From contig NZ_JAFBCB010000001.1 of assembly GCF_016907455.1 (NCBI RefSeq), positions 2,542,001 to 2,606,000 on the forward strand: a stretch of 64,000 bases of DNA. Reading direction: 5' to 3'. The notes beneath the pieces were generated by a model. The model ran no database searches and was not told the DNA's origin. It saw nothing but the letters and a program-made list of their open reading frames with translations. Each line of letters opens with the position of its first letter. The stretch's first letter is position 1. Positions 44,302 through 54,050 of the stretch are shown one piece after another. Source of the stretch: Brachybacterium muris (GTDB lineage: Bacteria > Actinomycetota > Actinomycetes > Actinomycetales > Dermabacteraceae). The translations under genes and the position numbers were made by a program.

Positions 44302-45217
44302 ACGGGACGGGAGCGCGGAGACCCTGCTGACCGCGCCGGTGCTGCCCGGCTGGGACCATGCCGTCGGCGGCAAGGTGCGGGAGCTGTACGTGCCCGCCGG
44401 GACTGACCCCGCGGAGGCGACCGAGGTGCTGATGGTCGCCACCGACCGGATCAGCGCGTACGACCATGCCCTGCAGCCGGGGATCCCCGACAAGGGCCGG
44501 ATCCTCACCGCCATCAGCCTGTTCTGGTTCGAGCAGCTGGCTGATCTGGTGCCCAACCACGTGCTGTCGGCCCAGGACGTCCCCACCGAGGTGGCCGGCC
44601 GGGCTCTGCGCTGCCGCGGCCTGGACATGGTGCCGCTGGAGTGCGTGGCCCGCGGCTACCTCACCGGGTCGGGCCTGGCCGACTACCGCGCCAGCGGCGC
44701 CGTGGGCGGCCACCACCTGCCGACCGGCCTCACCGAGGCCTCCCGCCTGGATCCGGCGATCTTCACCCCCGCCACCAAGGCCGAGCAGGGGGACCACGAC
44801 GAGAACATCACCGTCGAGGAGGCCCGGGAGCGGCTCGGTGCCGCGCTGGTCGACGAACTCGAGCACCTCACGCTTGCTGTCTACGAGCGAGCCCGTGAGA
44901 TCGCCGCCGAGCGCGGGATCCTGCTGGCCGACACCAAGCTCGAGTTCGGACAGTCGCGCACCGACGGCACCCTGCTGCTCGGTGACGAAGTGCTGACGCC
45001 CGACTCCAGTCGCTTCTGGTCGGCCGCCGACTACCGCGAGGGTCGCACCCAGCCCAGCCTGGACAAGCAGTTCGTACGCGACTGGCTGACCTCCCCCGCC
45101 TCCGGCTGGGACCGTGCTGCCGACGCTCCTCCCCCGGCCCTGCCGGCAGAGGTCGTCGAGCAGACCAGGTCCCGCTATGTGGAGGCCTACGAGAGACTCA
45201 CCGGCCGGCAGTTCTGA
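44291..45217 (+). CDS. purC: Phosphoribosylaminoimidazole-succinocarboxamide synthase
   Basis: PurC adds aspartate to CAIR in purine synthesis. The 308-residue SAICAR synthetase has GKVRELYVP, the VATDRISAYD motif, IPDKGRILTAIS, LECVARGYLTGSG, ADTKLEFG and the DKQFVRDWL segment. It is coupled to purD by an 11-bp overlap, and the purS-purQ pair lies about 0.9 kb downstream in the same orientation. Confidence 0.95.
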   Translation: MSAERDGSAETLLTAPVLPGWDHAVGGKVRELYVPAGTDPAEATEVLMVATDRISAYDHALQPGIPDKGRILTAISLFWFEQLADLVPNHVLSAQDVPTEVAGRALRCRGLDMVPLECVARGYLTGSGLADYRASGAVGGHHLPTGLTEASRLDPAIFTPATKAEQGDHDENITVEEARERLGAALVDELEHLTLAVYERAREIAAERGILLADTKLEFGQSRTDGTLLLGDEVLTPDSSRFWSAADYREGRTQPSLDKQFVRDWLTSPASGWDRAADAPPPALPAEVVEQTRSRYVEAYERLTGRQF

Positions 45218-45275
45218 ACCGCCGCCTTCGTCACCGCCTGCACCCGGTCCACGGTCATGCCGTCGTCACTGCTCC

Positions 45276-45992
45276 TCAGTCGCTGCTGACCTCGACGACG
45301 CGATCCGGCTGCGGCCAGTCCCGCACCTCCGTGCCCTCCGGCGCGAGCTGGGTGGACTGTCGCATGTAGATCGCGCGCCCCTGCTCGCTGGCCACCCCGT
45401 CGTGCACCGGCAGGGCCAGGCGGGGCCGTACGGCGCGCAGGAACTCGATGGTCTCGGCCATCTTCGACCAGGGGGCGACCACCGCGAAGGCGAGGGCGTC
45501 GATGCCGTGGAACTCCTGGACCGGCTCCAGGGAGTCACCGGTGATGCCGAGCCGGGGGCCGTCGCCGGCGCTGATCACCAGCCCGGTGTTGCCCACCCGG
45601 GGGATGTCGGGGTGGATGATCGCGTGGCGACCACCCACGGCGGTGATGCGCAGCGGCGCGTGGCCCTCGGCGGCGGAGAACTCATGGACGCTGCCGGCCG
45701 GGAGCGGCAGCAGCCTGTCCTGGGCGACGAAGTCGTCGCCTTCGAGCATCTCCGCTGTCTCGGGCTCGGCGATGACCACGGCCTCCGGGGCCGCGGCGAG
45801 CACCTCCCCCAGCAGCGCCGGATCCACATGATCAGGGTGCTGGTGCGTGACCAGCACGGCATCGATCCCTGCGAGGACGTCGGCCCCGAGGGCGCGCACC
45901 GTCTCGGTGCTGAAGGAGCCGGGGTCGACCAGCAGTCGCCTGCCGGCTGCCTCCACGAGCAGGCACGAGTGGACGAGGTGACGGATCTTCAT
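45276..45992 (-). CDS. MBL fold metallo-hydrolase
   Basis: This 238-residue metallo-beta-lactamase-fold protein belongs to the UlaG/YtnP-like group, with [13 protein letters not shown], the DPGSF metal segment, and the zinc motif THQHPDHVD (His50, His52, Asp54, His55). A later GITGDSLEP holds another metal ligand. The substrate is unknown. GGGAGG stands nine bases before the ATG at 45992. It is divergent from purS and convergent with purC. Confidence 0.85.
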   Translation of the reverse strand: MKIRHLVHSCLLVEAAGRRLLVDPGSFSTETVRALGADVLAGIDAVLVTHQHPDHVDPALLGEVLAAAPEAVVIAEPETAEMLEGDDFVAQDRLLPLPAGSVHEFSAAEGHAPLRITAVGGRHAIIHPDIPRVGNTGLVISAGDGPRLGITGDSLEPVQEFHGIDALAFAVVAPWSKMAETIEFLRAVRPRLALPVHDGVASEQGRAIYMRQSTQLAPEGTEVRDWPQPDRVVEVSSD

Positions 45993-46136
45993 CGCTGCCT
46001 CCCGGCATCGTGATCGGGGTCCGGTGGTCTGACTCGAATGTAGTCCGCTCGTGCCGGGGTGGGGAGGGGATCGGTAGGATGAACCCGCCCTGCCACCTCG
46101 GCCCGGGCCCGGATCGAACCCCTCAGGAGAATGCCC

Positions 46137-46433
46137 ATGCCGCGCGTCGTGGTCCACGTCATGCCGAAGCCCGAGATCCTCGATCCGCAGGGGAAGGCCG
46201 TCGCCGCCGCACTGCCCCGCCTGGGCTTCGAGGGCATCGGCTCCGTGCGTCAGGGCAAGCGCTTCGAGCTCGAGGTCGACGGCGAGGTGACCGACGAGGT
46301 CCTCGCCTCCCTGCGCGAGGCCGCCACCACCCTGCTGTCCAACCCCGTCATCGAGGACGTCGTCGCGATCGACGTCGAGGACTCCGGCTCGCTGGAGCGC
46401 GCCCTCGGCACCGGTGCGGAGGAGCGGGCCTGA
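46137..46433 (+). CDS. purS: Phosphoribosylformylglycinamidine synthase subunit PurS
   Basis: PurS is the small bridging subunit of the three-part FGAM synthase. The 98-residue product has [19 protein letters not shown], a [16 protein letters not shown] strand and [16 protein letters not shown]. The ATG at 46137 is favoured over that at 46131, because CAGGAG lies seven bases before it. It overlaps purQ by one base. Confidence 0.94.
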   Translation: MPRVVVHVMPKPEILDPQGKAVAAALPRLGFEGIGSVRQGKRFELEVDGEVTDEVLASLREAATTLLSNPVIEDVVAIDVEDSGSLERALGTGAEERA

Positions 46434-47158
46434 TGCGCATCGGTGTGGTGACCTTCCCCGGCACACTGGACGACCGGGACGCCCTGCGCGCCATCAGCCT
46501 GGCCGGCGGGGAGCCGGTGGCCCTGTGGCACGCCGAGGACGACCTGCTGGACGTGGAGGCCGTGGTGCTGCCCGGCGGGTTCTCCTACGGCGACTACCTG
46601 CGTGCCGGGGCGATCAGCCGCTTCGCCCCCGTGATGGAGCGCGTGGTGGATGCCGCCAACGGTGGGATGCCGGTGCTGGGCATCTGCAACGGCTTCCAGA
46701 TCCTGTGCGAGACCCATCTGCTGCCCGGCGCGATGATCAAGAACGCGCACCGCGCGTTCATCTGCCGGGACCAGCCGTTGCGGGTGGAGAACAACCGCAC
46801 CGCATGGACCACCGATTACGAAGCGGGCCAGGTGATCCGGATCCCGCTGAAGAACCAGGACGGCCAGTACGTGGCCGACGAGAAGACCCTCGCCGAGCTC
46901 GAGGCGGAGGGCCGCGTGGTGTTCCGCTACGCCGAGGGAGCCACTCACGGCCCTGAGGGCTTCGAGGTGAACCCCAATGGTTCACGCAACGACATCGCTG
47001 GCATCACCAACAAGTACGGCAACGTCGTGGGCCTGATGCCGCACCCGGAGCACGCTGTGGAGGCCGGTTTCGGCCCCGACGAGCCCGGTGCGGGCACCCG
47101 CACGGGCACCGACGGCCTGGGGATGTTCACCTCGGTGCTGCGCAGCCTGGTGGGCTGA
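46433..47158 (+). CDS. purQ: Phosphoribosylformylglycinamidine synthase subunit PurQ (glutaminase)
   Basis: PurQ releases ammonia from glutamine for PurL. The 241-residue class I glutamine amidotransferase has nucleophile Cys85 in [27 protein letters not shown], and the His-Glu pair in [10 protein letters not shown]. It starts on the last base of the purS stop (TGATG). The third gene of the complex, purL, is 9.2 kb downstream and broken. Confidence 0.95.
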   Translation: MRIGVVTFPGTLDDRDALRAISLAGGEPVALWHAEDDLLDVEAVVLPGGFSYGDYLRAGAISRFAPVMERVVDAANGGMPVLGICNGFQILCETHLLPGAMIKNAHRAFICRDQPLRVENNRTAWTTDYEAGQVIRIPLKNQDGQYVADEKTLAELEAEGRVVFRYAEGATHGPEGFEVNPNGSRNDIAGITNKYGNVVGLMPHPEHAVEAGFGPDEPGAGTRTGTDGLGMFTSVLRSLVG

Positions 47159-47163
47159 CCTGC

Positions 47164-48405
47164 TCAGACCCTCTCCGCGCTGAGAACCGTGAAGCGACGG
47201 TCGCGTGCACGCTGGCGGGCGGGGCCCACGCGGCGCTCCAGTTCGGCGCGGTAGCGCAGGTGCGAGTTGTGCACCATCCACAGCTGCCCACCGGGGCGCA
47301 GCACGCGAGAGGCCGCATCGAGCAGGCCGTGCACCAGGGTCGCGTCGATCGCGGTGCCGTCGTGGAACGGCGGGTTCAGCAGCACCAGGTCCGCGCTGCG
47401 GTCCGGGAGCTGCGACAGGGCGTCGTCCCAGGTGACCTCGACCGTGGGGGTGCTCGCCCCGGAGTCCTCGGCGCCCGTGAGGGCATCTGCAGTGGCGCGG
47501 GTGGAGAGCACCGCGTCGATGTCGTCGTCGCTGGCGACCACGCGTGCTGCCGGCAGGGCGAGCGCGAGGTAAGCGGTCAGAAGGCCGTTGCCGCTGCCCA
47601 GGTCCACGGCGCAGAAACCCTCCGGCCCCTCCGAGGCCGGGGCACCCGGACCCGACTCCCCCAGCTCTCCCGCCTTCAGGGCGCGGTCCAGTGCATCGAG
47701 CAGCAGCAGGCTTCCGGCATCGGCCGAGGCCCCACCGAACACCCCGCCCACCGCGCGCAGCGGCAGCTCACGCTCCTGCCCTCGCACGGTGACGGTCGCC
47801 GACCCTTCGGCTGGCGTGGCACGCTCCACGTCCGGGCGTGGCCCGGAGGCCCGCAGCGCGCGTGACTTCCCCAGCCCCAGCGATGCGCGCACCTCGGTGA
47901 ACAGGCCTGCCAGCACGTCGTTCTGGTGGCGGGTCATGTGCTTGACGCGTCCCCCGGCCACCAGTTCGAGGTCCTCCCGACCGGCGGCCGCGGCGGCGCG
48001 CGCCAGCCGGCGAGCGCGATCATCGAGCGCCGCGAGCGACTTCGGCAGCCGCGCGAGCGCCAGATGCGCATCGGCCCCGGCAACGAACTCCTCCAGCGGG
48101 ACCGGCCCGTGACCGTCCGACACCACCAGGCGGCCGGTCTCGATCGCGTCGGCGAACTGCGCGGCGATCTCCCGCGTGCGGGCAGCGGAGGACGACCAGC
48201 TCAGCACCCGTGCGTCCTCGTACTCGGACATCGAGTCCAGAGACTCCGCGATGAGGGCTCCGGTGGCGTCGTCCACCACGATCACGTCGCGGGGGCCGCC
48301 GGGGCCGCTGGTCTCGGACTGGGCCGTGCGCAGGATGACGCGGTCGGTCTGATCAGCCGAGGAGGACTCTGCGGGCGTGGCGTCGGGCGCGGGGTGCTGG
48401 GTCAT
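47164..48405 (-). CDS. Class I SAM-dependent methyltransferase, RsmC/RlmG-like
   Basis: The 413-residue protein pairs a degenerate N-terminal methyltransferase-like domain with a catalytic domain. That domain has the SAM-binding AVDLGSGNGLLTAYLAL and the LLNPPFHDG motif (NPPF), which marks N2-guanine methyltransferases acting on rRNA such as RsmC and RlmG. The precise base cannot be assigned. The ATG at 48405 has AAGGA five bases before it; an in-frame ATG at 48435 lacks one. It converges on purQ with a 5-bp gap. Confidence 0.82.
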   Translation of the reverse strand: MTQHPAPDATPAESSSADQTDRVILRTAQSETSGPGGPRDVIVVDDATGALIAESLDSMSEYEDARVLSWSSSAARTREIAAQFADAIETGRLVVSDGHGPVPLEEFVAGADAHLALARLPKSLAALDDRARRLARAAAAAGREDLELVAGGRVKHMTRHQNDVLAGLFTEVRASLGLGKSRALRASGPRPDVERATPAEGSATVTVRGQERELPLRAVGGVFGGASADAGSLLLLDALDRALKAGELGESGPGAPASEGPEGFCAVDLGSGNGLLTAYLALALPAARVVASDDDIDAVLSTRATADALTGAEDSGASTPTVEVTWDDALSQLPDRSADLVLLNPPFHDGTAIDATLVHGLLDAASRVLRPGGQLWMVHNSHLRYRAELERRVGPARQRARDRRFTVLSAERV

Positions 48406-48596
48406 CGTGTCCTTGGGGCTGAAGTCAGGGGTCATCGGTCGTGGCGCCCGGCGCGGTCGATGCTGGGGCCGGCCACCATCATCGCCACGTCATGGCACGT
48501 CCCGGGCCTCCAGCAGCACGAAGGCCTCGAGGGTGGTCACGGCCTCGAGTCTAGGCGCGGTGCGGTGGGCCACCTGGTTGTCCGTACCCTGGGGGA

Positions 48597-49568
48597 ATGC
48601 GAACGCCCCTGCTGCTGGACTGTGACACCGGGATTGACGACGCCTTCGCCCTCACCTACCTGGCCTGCAGGCCCGAGGTGGAGATCGTCGGGATCGTCTC
48701 CACCGCCGGGAACGTGCCCACCGCAGCGGTGCTGCACAACAACCTGGTGCTCGCGGGGCTGCTCGGTATCGATGCCCCGGTGGCTCGCGGCGCACAGGTG
48801 CCGCTCGTGCAGGAGCTGATGACCGCGGAGGACACCCACGGGCCGACGGGCCTGGGCCACGCCCAGCTGCCCGAGCCGACGAGGACGGCCGATCCCCGCA
48901 CCGGCGCACAGCTGTGGGTCGAGGCTGCCCGGGCGCACCCGGGGGAGCTGGTGGGCCTGGTGCTCGGCCCGCACACGAACCTGGCGCTGGCGCTCGAGAT
49001 CGAGCCGGAGCTGCCGCACCTGCTGAAGCGCCTGCACGTGATGGGCGGGGCGATCAACCATCGTGGCAACACCGGGGCCACCTCGGAGTGGAACGTGGCC
49101 GTCGATCCCGAGGCCGCTCAGCGGGTACTGGCCGCCTTCAGCGCCGCGCCCACCAGGCCGGTGATGGCGGGGCTGGACACCACCGAAGCGGTGCGCTTCC
49201 GCCAGCCCGAGCTCGATGCGGTCGAGGCTCTGGGCGATCACCCGGTGGTGGGGATCCTGGCCGATGCACTGCGGTTCTACTTCGAGTTCCATCAGGCCGA
49301 CGGCTTCGGCTGGAGCGCCCACGTGCACGACCCGCTGGTCGCGGCCCACGCCGTCACCGGCCGCTTCCTTCAGACCACGGCACTGCCGGTGGACGTGGAG
49401 CTGGCCGGGACCCTCACCCGGGGACAGACGGTGGCCGACCCCTTGGGCCGCTGGGGGCGGGAGCCGAACGTCGACGTCGCGACCTCGGCCAATGCGCCTG
49501 CCTTCATCGCCCACCTGCTGGAGACTCTGCGGCAGGGACTCCACGGACGCTCCGAAGACTGTCGGTGA
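48597..49568 (+). CDS. Nucleoside hydrolase
   Basis: The 323-residue protein has the inosine/uridine-preferring nucleoside hydrolase signature LLLDCDTGIDDAFAL with the calcium-binding aspartates at residues 8-15. It also has GVSTVAGN-like GIVSTAGNVPT, VMGGAINHRGNTGATSEWNVAVDPEAA and HVHDPLVAAH. It splits ribonucleosides into base and ribose. Substrate preference is not evident, but with purL disrupted it could help feed purine salvage (inference). Its TGA abuts the stop of the next gene (TGATCA). Confidence 0.9.
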   Translation: MRTPLLLDCDTGIDDAFALTYLACRPEVEIVGIVSTAGNVPTAAVLHNNLVLAGLLGIDAPVARGAQVPLVQELMTAEDTHGPTGLGHAQLPEPTRTADPRTGAQLWVEAARAHPGELVGLVLGPHTNLALALEIEPELPHLLKRLHVMGGAINHRGNTGATSEWNVAVDPEAAQRVLAAFSAAPTRPVMAGLDTTEAVRFRQPELDAVEALGDHPVVGILADALRFYFEFHQADGFGWSAHVHDPLVAAHAVTGRFLQTTALPVDVELAGTLTRGQTVADPLGRWGREPNVDVATSANAPAFIAHLLETLRQGLHGRSEDCR

Positions 49569-50546
49569 TCAGCCGCCCAGCTGTTGGATCTCCACCTCGA
49601 AGCAGCGCCGGGGTGCCTTCTCGCCCCGCGCCGGGCGCCAGCCCACGCAGTGGGTGGTGCCGGCCTCGGGACCGTCCTCGTAGGCCACCAGGACGGTGCC
49701 GGGCAGCGTGACCGGTGCATCGAAGGATACGTCCCAGCGCAGCGGCCGGGACAGGTCCACGCGGGCCTCGGTGAAGGCCCGGGAGGCGGTGTACATGCCG
49801 TGGGCGATGGCCTTGGGGAACCCGAACGCCTTCGCTGACAGGCCCGACATGTGGATCGGGTTCACGTCCCCGGAGACCTCCGCGTACCGGCGACCCACGT
49901 CGGCTGCGAGGCTCCACCGGGCGGTGGGCCGCGGCGGCTCGAACTCACGCGAGGAACGCTCGGTCGAAGCGGGGACGCTGTGCTGGGTGCTGCCCTTGCC
50001 GCTGCCGCGCGTCCCGCCCTCCTCTCCGCTGCCCTTGGCGAGGTACGTGGACACGTCGGTGGCGATGATCTGGCCGTCCTGGGACAGGATCGTGGAGACC
50101 GCCTCGAAGGTGTGGCCCTTGCGATGGGGACGCAGCTCCCTCACCCGGCACTCCACGTCCACCAGCTCCCCCACCGCGACCGGCCGGTGCTGCAGCAGGG
50201 AGTTGCGCAGGTGCACCAGGCCCAGCAGCGGGAAGGGGAAGTCGCCGCGTGCCATGAGGGCCAGGGACACGGGGAAGGCCAGCACGTGCAGCACGCCTGG
50301 GTGCACGTTCTCGGTGGCCGGGCCGCCCATCAGGTGGTCGAAGTCGGCGGCGCGGGAGGCGTCGATGCGCACCTTCCGCACCCGGTAGGCGGTGCTCGGC
50401 AGTGCGAGCTCGCAACGCCTCGCGCCCCCTCCGCGGCGGGGCAGCAGGGCCGCCGCGTACACCGCCGGGAAGGAGGGCACGTCGGTCAGGTCCTTGATCC
50501 GCTCGCCGGGCTGGGAGGTGGTGGTCAGGCCGTTCACCCCGGTCAC
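49569..50546 (-). CDS. MaoC-like (R)-specific enoyl-CoA hydratase/dehydratase
   Basis: The 325-residue protein has two hotdog-fold halves. The N-terminal half has HVLAFPVSLALMARGDFPFPLLGLVHLRN. The C-terminal half carries the hydratase motif YAEVSGDVNPIHMSGLSAKAFGFPKAIAHGMY with the catalytic Asp and His. Such proteins hydrate enoyl-CoA or dehydrate hydroxyacyl thioesters. The GTG at 50546 overlaps the fabG stop (GTGA), which is why it was preferred to an earlier codon at 50570. It is the last gene of a thiolase-fabG-maoC operon. Confidence 0.87.
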   Translation of the reverse strand: MTGVNGLTTTSQPGERIKDLTDVPSFPAVYAAALLPRRGGGARRCELALPSTAYRVRKVRIDASRAADFDHLMGGPATENVHPGVLHVLAFPVSLALMARGDFPFPLLGLVHLRNSLLQHRPVAVGELVDVECRVRELRPHRKGHTFEAVSTILSQDGQIIATDVSTYLAKGSGEEGGTRGSGKGSTQHSVPASTERSSREFEPPRPTARWSLAADVGRRYAEVSGDVNPIHMSGLSAKAFGFPKAIAHGMYTASRAFTEARVDLSRPLRWDVSFDAPVTLPGTVLVAYEDGPEAGTTHCVGWRPARGEKAPRRCFEVEIQQLGG

Positions 50547-51883
50547 CGCCCCACGATGTTCTGGCCGCACACGCGCAAGGTCTGGCCCTGGATGCCGCCG
50601 GCCTCGGCGGAGGACAGGAAACCGATCGCCTCGGCCACGTCCACCGGCAGGCCGCCCTGCTGCAGGGAGTTCACCCGGCGGGCCACCTCGCGGTTGATGG
50701 CGGGCATGCGGGCGGTCATCTCGGTCTCGATGAACCCTGGCGCCACCGCGTTGGCGGTGCCGCCCTGCTCCGCCAGGCGCGAGGACAGGGCATCCACGAA
50801 GGCCATCACGCCGGCCTTGGAGGTGGCGTAGTTGGTCTGGCCGCGGTTGCCGGCGATGCCGCTGGTGGAGGCCAGGGACACCACGCGGGGCTGCGCGCCC
50901 AGCACGTCACCGGCGTCGATCAGGGCGTTCGTGAGGGTGATCTGACTGGTGATGTTCACGCCGATCACGGGGTCCCAGCGGTCCGGGGTCATGTTGGCGA
51001 ACAGTTTGTCGCGGGTGATGCCGGCGTTCAGGACCAGCACGTCCAGGGTCAGGGAGTGCTCGCGCAGGAACTGCACCAGGCGCTCACCGGCGCCGTCGGA
51101 GGTGACGTCCAGCTGGATCGGCACGGCGCGCAGCTCGTTGGCCAGGCGCGAGAGCTCGGTACCGGCGGCGGGGACGTCGAGCACCACCAGGTGGGCGCCG
51201 TCGGCCGCGAGGGTGCGGGCGATCGCCGCGCCGATGCCACGCGCGGCACCGGTGACCAGGGCAGTGCGGCCGGCGAGTGGCTGGGCGCTGTCCTCGGTGA
51301 GGGTGCCGGCTGCGGTGGTGACCTCCAGGAACTGGCCGGTGACGAAGGCGCTGCGGGCCGACAGCAGGAACCGCAGGGCACCGATCACCCCTGGGGCGTC
51401 CAGGGCGACGCCGTCGGCCGCGAGGATGCCGTTGGCGGTGCCACCGGAGCGCATCTCGTGGGCCAGGGAGCGGGTGAAGCCCTCGATGCCGCCGCGGGTA
51501 GCGTCCCGCCCCGGGTCCTGGCCGGTGGCGGGACGGGAGACAGCGACCACACGGGCACCGGGGGCGAGGGTGCGCATCGCCCCGGCCAGCGGCAGCAGCA
51601 CGGGGCCCAGCTGGTCGGGTGCGTCGACCTCGTCGAGCACGACGACCACGGAGCCCACGCGGCGCAGCTCCTCGAAGCGGCGGCGCACGTCGGCACCCCA
51701 GGACAGCAGCAGCTGGGCGACCTGATCGGCGCCGGCGGAGTCGCCGAGCACGACGACGGGGCCCAGCACGGGCTCGGGTCGGTCCTCGCGGCGCAGCAGG
51801 CGGGCGGGGCGGGGCAGTCCGGTGCGCTTGGCGATCATGGCACCGGGGGTGGAGCGGACGAAGCGGGTGTAGGCGTCAGCCAT
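50543..51883 (-). CDS. 3-oxoacyl-ACP/CoA reductase, high-molecular-weight FabG4 type
   Basis: The 446-residue protein is about twice normal FabG length. An N-terminal domain lacking a full nucleotide site (about 1-200) precedes a complete SDR domain with LVTGAARGIGAAIARTLA, VLNAGITRD, Ser in ASTSGIAG and YATSKAG. This is the FabG4 form that in mycobacteria uses NADH and acts on acyl-CoAs. GGGAGG lies eight bases before the ATG at 51883. The upstream thiolase lies in the same operon. Confidence 0.9.
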   Translation of the reverse strand: MADAYTRFVRSTPGAMIAKRTGLPRPARLLRREDRPEPVLGPVVVLGDSAGADQVAQLLLSWGADVRRRFEELRRVGSVVVVLDEVDAPDQLGPVLLPLAGAMRTLAPGARVVAVSRPATGQDPGRDATRGGIEGFTRSLAHEMRSGGTANGILAADGVALDAPGVIGALRFLLSARSAFVTGQFLEVTTAAGTLTEDSAQPLAGRTALVTGAARGIGAAIARTLAADGAHLVVLDVPAAGTELSRLANELRAVPIQLDVTSDGAGERLVQFLREHSLTLDVLVLNAGITRDKLFANMTPDRWDPVIGVNITSQITLTNALIDAGDVLGAQPRVVSLASTSGIAGNRGQTNYATSKAGVMAFVDALSSRLAEQGGTANAVAPGFIETEMTARMPAINREVARRVNSLQQGGLPVDVAEAIGFLSSAEAGGIQGQTLRVCGQNIVGR

Positions 51884-51915
51884 GGGGTCCTCCCGGACGA
51901 GAAGTGGGCGACAGA

Positions 51916-53301
51916 TCAGGGGGTGACGGACTCGAGCAGGGCCACGGAGCCCTGGCCGGCGGCCGCGCACACGGAGATCAGGCCGCGCTGGGGGCGTCCG
52001 GTCTCCAGGGCGCGCTGGTGCAGCAGCTTGGCGAGGGTGGCCACGATGCGGCCGCCGGTGGCGGCGAAGGGATGGCCGGCCGCGAGCGAGGAGCCGGCCA
52101 CGTTCAGGCGGCTGCGGTCGATCGACCCCAACGGAGCGGAGCGCCCGAGCTTCTCGCGGCAGAACTCCTCGGACTCCCAGGCGGCCAGCGTGGCCAGCAC
52201 GGTGGAGGCGAAGGCCTCGTGGATCTCGTACAGGTCCACGTCCTGCAGGGTCATGCCGTTGGCGTCCAGCAGCTCGGGCACCGCGTAGGCGGGGGCCATC
52301 AGCAGACCCTCCTCGCCGTGCACGAAGTCCACGGCGCTGATACGGGCGTCGACCACGCGGGCCAGCGGCGTGAGGCCGTGCTCGGCGGCCCAGTCGGCGC
52401 TGCCCATCAGCACCGCGGAGGCGCCGTCGCTGAGCGGGGTGGAGTTGCCGGCGGTCATGGTGGGCTCGGCGACCTGCGGGGACTTCACGCCGAAGACGGG
52501 CTTCAGCGAGGCGAGCTTCTCCATGCTGGAATCAGCTCGCAGGTTCTGGTCCTTGCCCAGGCCCCGGTATCCGGTGACCAGATCGTCCAGGAAGCCTGCC
52601 TCGTAGGCGGCGGCGAGGTTGCGGTGGGAGGCGAGTGCCAGCTCGTCCTGGGCCTCGCGGCTCACGCCCCACTGCGCGGCGGTCAGCGCCATGTGCTCAC
52701 CCATGGACAGTCCGGTGCGGGGCTCACTGTTGCGCGGGGGCATGGGGGCCAGGTCCCCGGGGCGGATGCCTGCGAGTGCCTTCAGGCGCTGCACGGGGGT
52801 CTTCGCGGCGAAGGCACGGTGCAGGGTGCGGCGCAGCCGCGGGGTGACCTCGATCGGGGAGTCGGAGGCGGAGTCGACGCCGCAGGCGATGGCGGAGTCG
52901 ATCTGGCCCAGCTGGATCCGGTTGGACACGTGCACCACGGACTCCAGTCCGGTGGCGCAGGCGCGACCCATGTCGATCGCGGGGGTGCGGGGGTCCAGGG
53001 GGGTGCCCAGCGCGCTCTCGCGGGTGAGGTTCAGATCGGCGGCGAGCTTCAGCACGGCACCTCCGGCGATCTCACCGAGCTTCTCCCCCTGCAGGCCGAA
53101 GCGGGCCACCAGGCCGTCCAGGGCTGCGGTGAGCAGGTCCTGGTTGGAGATCCCGGCGTAGGGACCGCCGGCGCGGGCGAAGGGGATCCGGTTGCCGCCC
53201 AGGACCAGTGCCTCGCGGGGCAGTTCGCGGGCAGCGGGAGCGCCCGGGGTGGTCGGGGCGGCGGACGTGGTGGCGGGGGCTGCGGGGTGGGACTCTGACA
53301 C
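51916..53301 (-). CDS. Acetyl-CoA C-acetyltransferase (FadI/FadA-like thiolase)
   Basis: The 461-residue thiolase has acyl-accepting Cys115 in GRACATGLES, His in EIHEAFAS, the AGSSLAAGHPFAATGGR loop, and the second catalytic cysteine in SVCAAAGQG. With the reductase and MaoC genes that follow, it fits the last step of beta-oxidation, or thioester condensation in reverse. The GTG at 53301 is preceded by AAGAGG. It is divergent from the TetR-family gene that probably controls it. Confidence 0.92.
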   Translation of the reverse strand: MSESHPAAPATTSAAPTTPGAPAARELPREALVLGGNRIPFARAGGPYAGISNQDLLTAALDGLVARFGLQGEKLGEIAGGAVLKLAADLNLTRESALGTPLDPRTPAIDMGRACATGLESVVHVSNRIQLGQIDSAIACGVDSASDSPIEVTPRLRRTLHRAFAAKTPVQRLKALAGIRPGDLAPMPPRNSEPRTGLSMGEHMALTAAQWGVSREAQDELALASHRNLAAAYEAGFLDDLVTGYRGLGKDQNLRADSSMEKLASLKPVFGVKSPQVAEPTMTAGNSTPLSDGASAVLMGSADWAAEHGLTPLARVVDARISAVDFVHGEEGLLMAPAYAVPELLDANGMTLQDVDLYEIHEAFASTVLATLAAWESEEFCREKLGRSAPLGSIDRSRLNVAGSSLAAGHPFAATGGRIVATLAKLLHQRALETGRPQRGLISVCAAAGQGSVALLESVTP

Positions 53302-53385
53302 GGGGCACCTCTTCGTGGACTGTGCGTGGCTCGACTGTTCGCGGGGTCTCCCGCAGGTTCGTCTGAGGGTTCTTCCGCGAGGGAC

Positions 53386-53416
53386 TTTACATGGAACCGT
53401 CGGTACTTGATACTCT
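53386..53416 (+). promoter_or_regulatory. Probable promoter of the TetR-family gene
   Basis: TTTACA (53386-53391) and GATACT (53409-53414) are 17 bp apart. A start seven bases on would fall next to the GTG at 53424, giving an almost leaderless message. No clear operator dyad was seen in 53302-53423. Confidence 0.4.
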
Positions 53417-53423
53417 AGGTTTC

Positions 53424-54050
53424 GTGAACGCGATGACGCAAGCCCCCGTCGACGGCCGGTCGGCCCGCTGGGCCCAGCACCGAGAGCAGCGCCGTGCCGA
53501 GCTGCTGGACGTGGCCCGGAAGCTCATCCACGTCCAAGGGCCCGACGTGACCATGGAGGAGATCGCCGCGGCCTCGGGCACCTCCAAGTCGATCGTCTAC
53601 CGCTACTTCACCGACAAGGCCCAGCTCCAGCGGGCCCTGGGTCGCAGCATCCTGTCCACCATGCACCGCCGGCTCGTCGACGAGCTGACGGCGCTCGAAT
53701 CCGGTTCCGGGCGCAGGCCCGAACCGGAGGAGCGCATCCGCGCCATGATCCGCGCCTACGTCGAGACGGCGCAGCGCTCCCCCGGCGTGTACCGCTTCGT
53801 CACCCGCCCCAGCGACGGCCTGGGGCACTTCCTGGAGTCCGTCTCCCGCCTGGTCACCACCTTCCTGCCGCCCCAGGTCCCCTCGCCCGAGCTGTGGGCG
53901 CACGGGGCCGTGGGGTTCGTGGAGCGCTCGGTGGACAGGTGGATGGCCCAGCAGGAAACCCATACCGACGGCGAAGGAACGGCTCCGATCACCTCGGAGT
54001 CCCTCGTCGACCACCTCGTCACCTGGCTCATGAAGGGAATGCAGCGATGA
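53424..54050 (+). CDS. TetR/AcrR family transcriptional regulator
   Basis: The 208-residue protein has an N-terminal TetR helix-turn-helix (RRAELLDVARKLI, then VTMEEIAAASGTSKSIVYRYFTDKAQLQRAL, about 25-70) and an all-helical ligand domain. Divergent from the thiolase operon and overlapping the acyl-CoA dehydrogenase gene by 4 bp (ATGA), it is likely the acyl-CoA-responsive repressor of both. The frame opens at an ATG at 53391, but that lies inside the apparent promoter; 53424 (GTG) or 53433 (ATG) is more likely. Confidence 0.87.
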   Translation: MNAMTQAPVDGRSARWAQHREQRRAELLDVARKLIHVQGPDVTMEEIAAASGTSKSIVYRYFTDKAQLQRALGRSILSTMHRRLVDELTALESGSGRRPEPEERIRAMIRAYVETAQRSPGVYRFVTRPSDGLGHFLESVSRLVTTFLPPQVPSPELWAHGAVGFVERSVDRWMAQQETHTDGEGTAPITSESLVDHLVTWLMKGMQR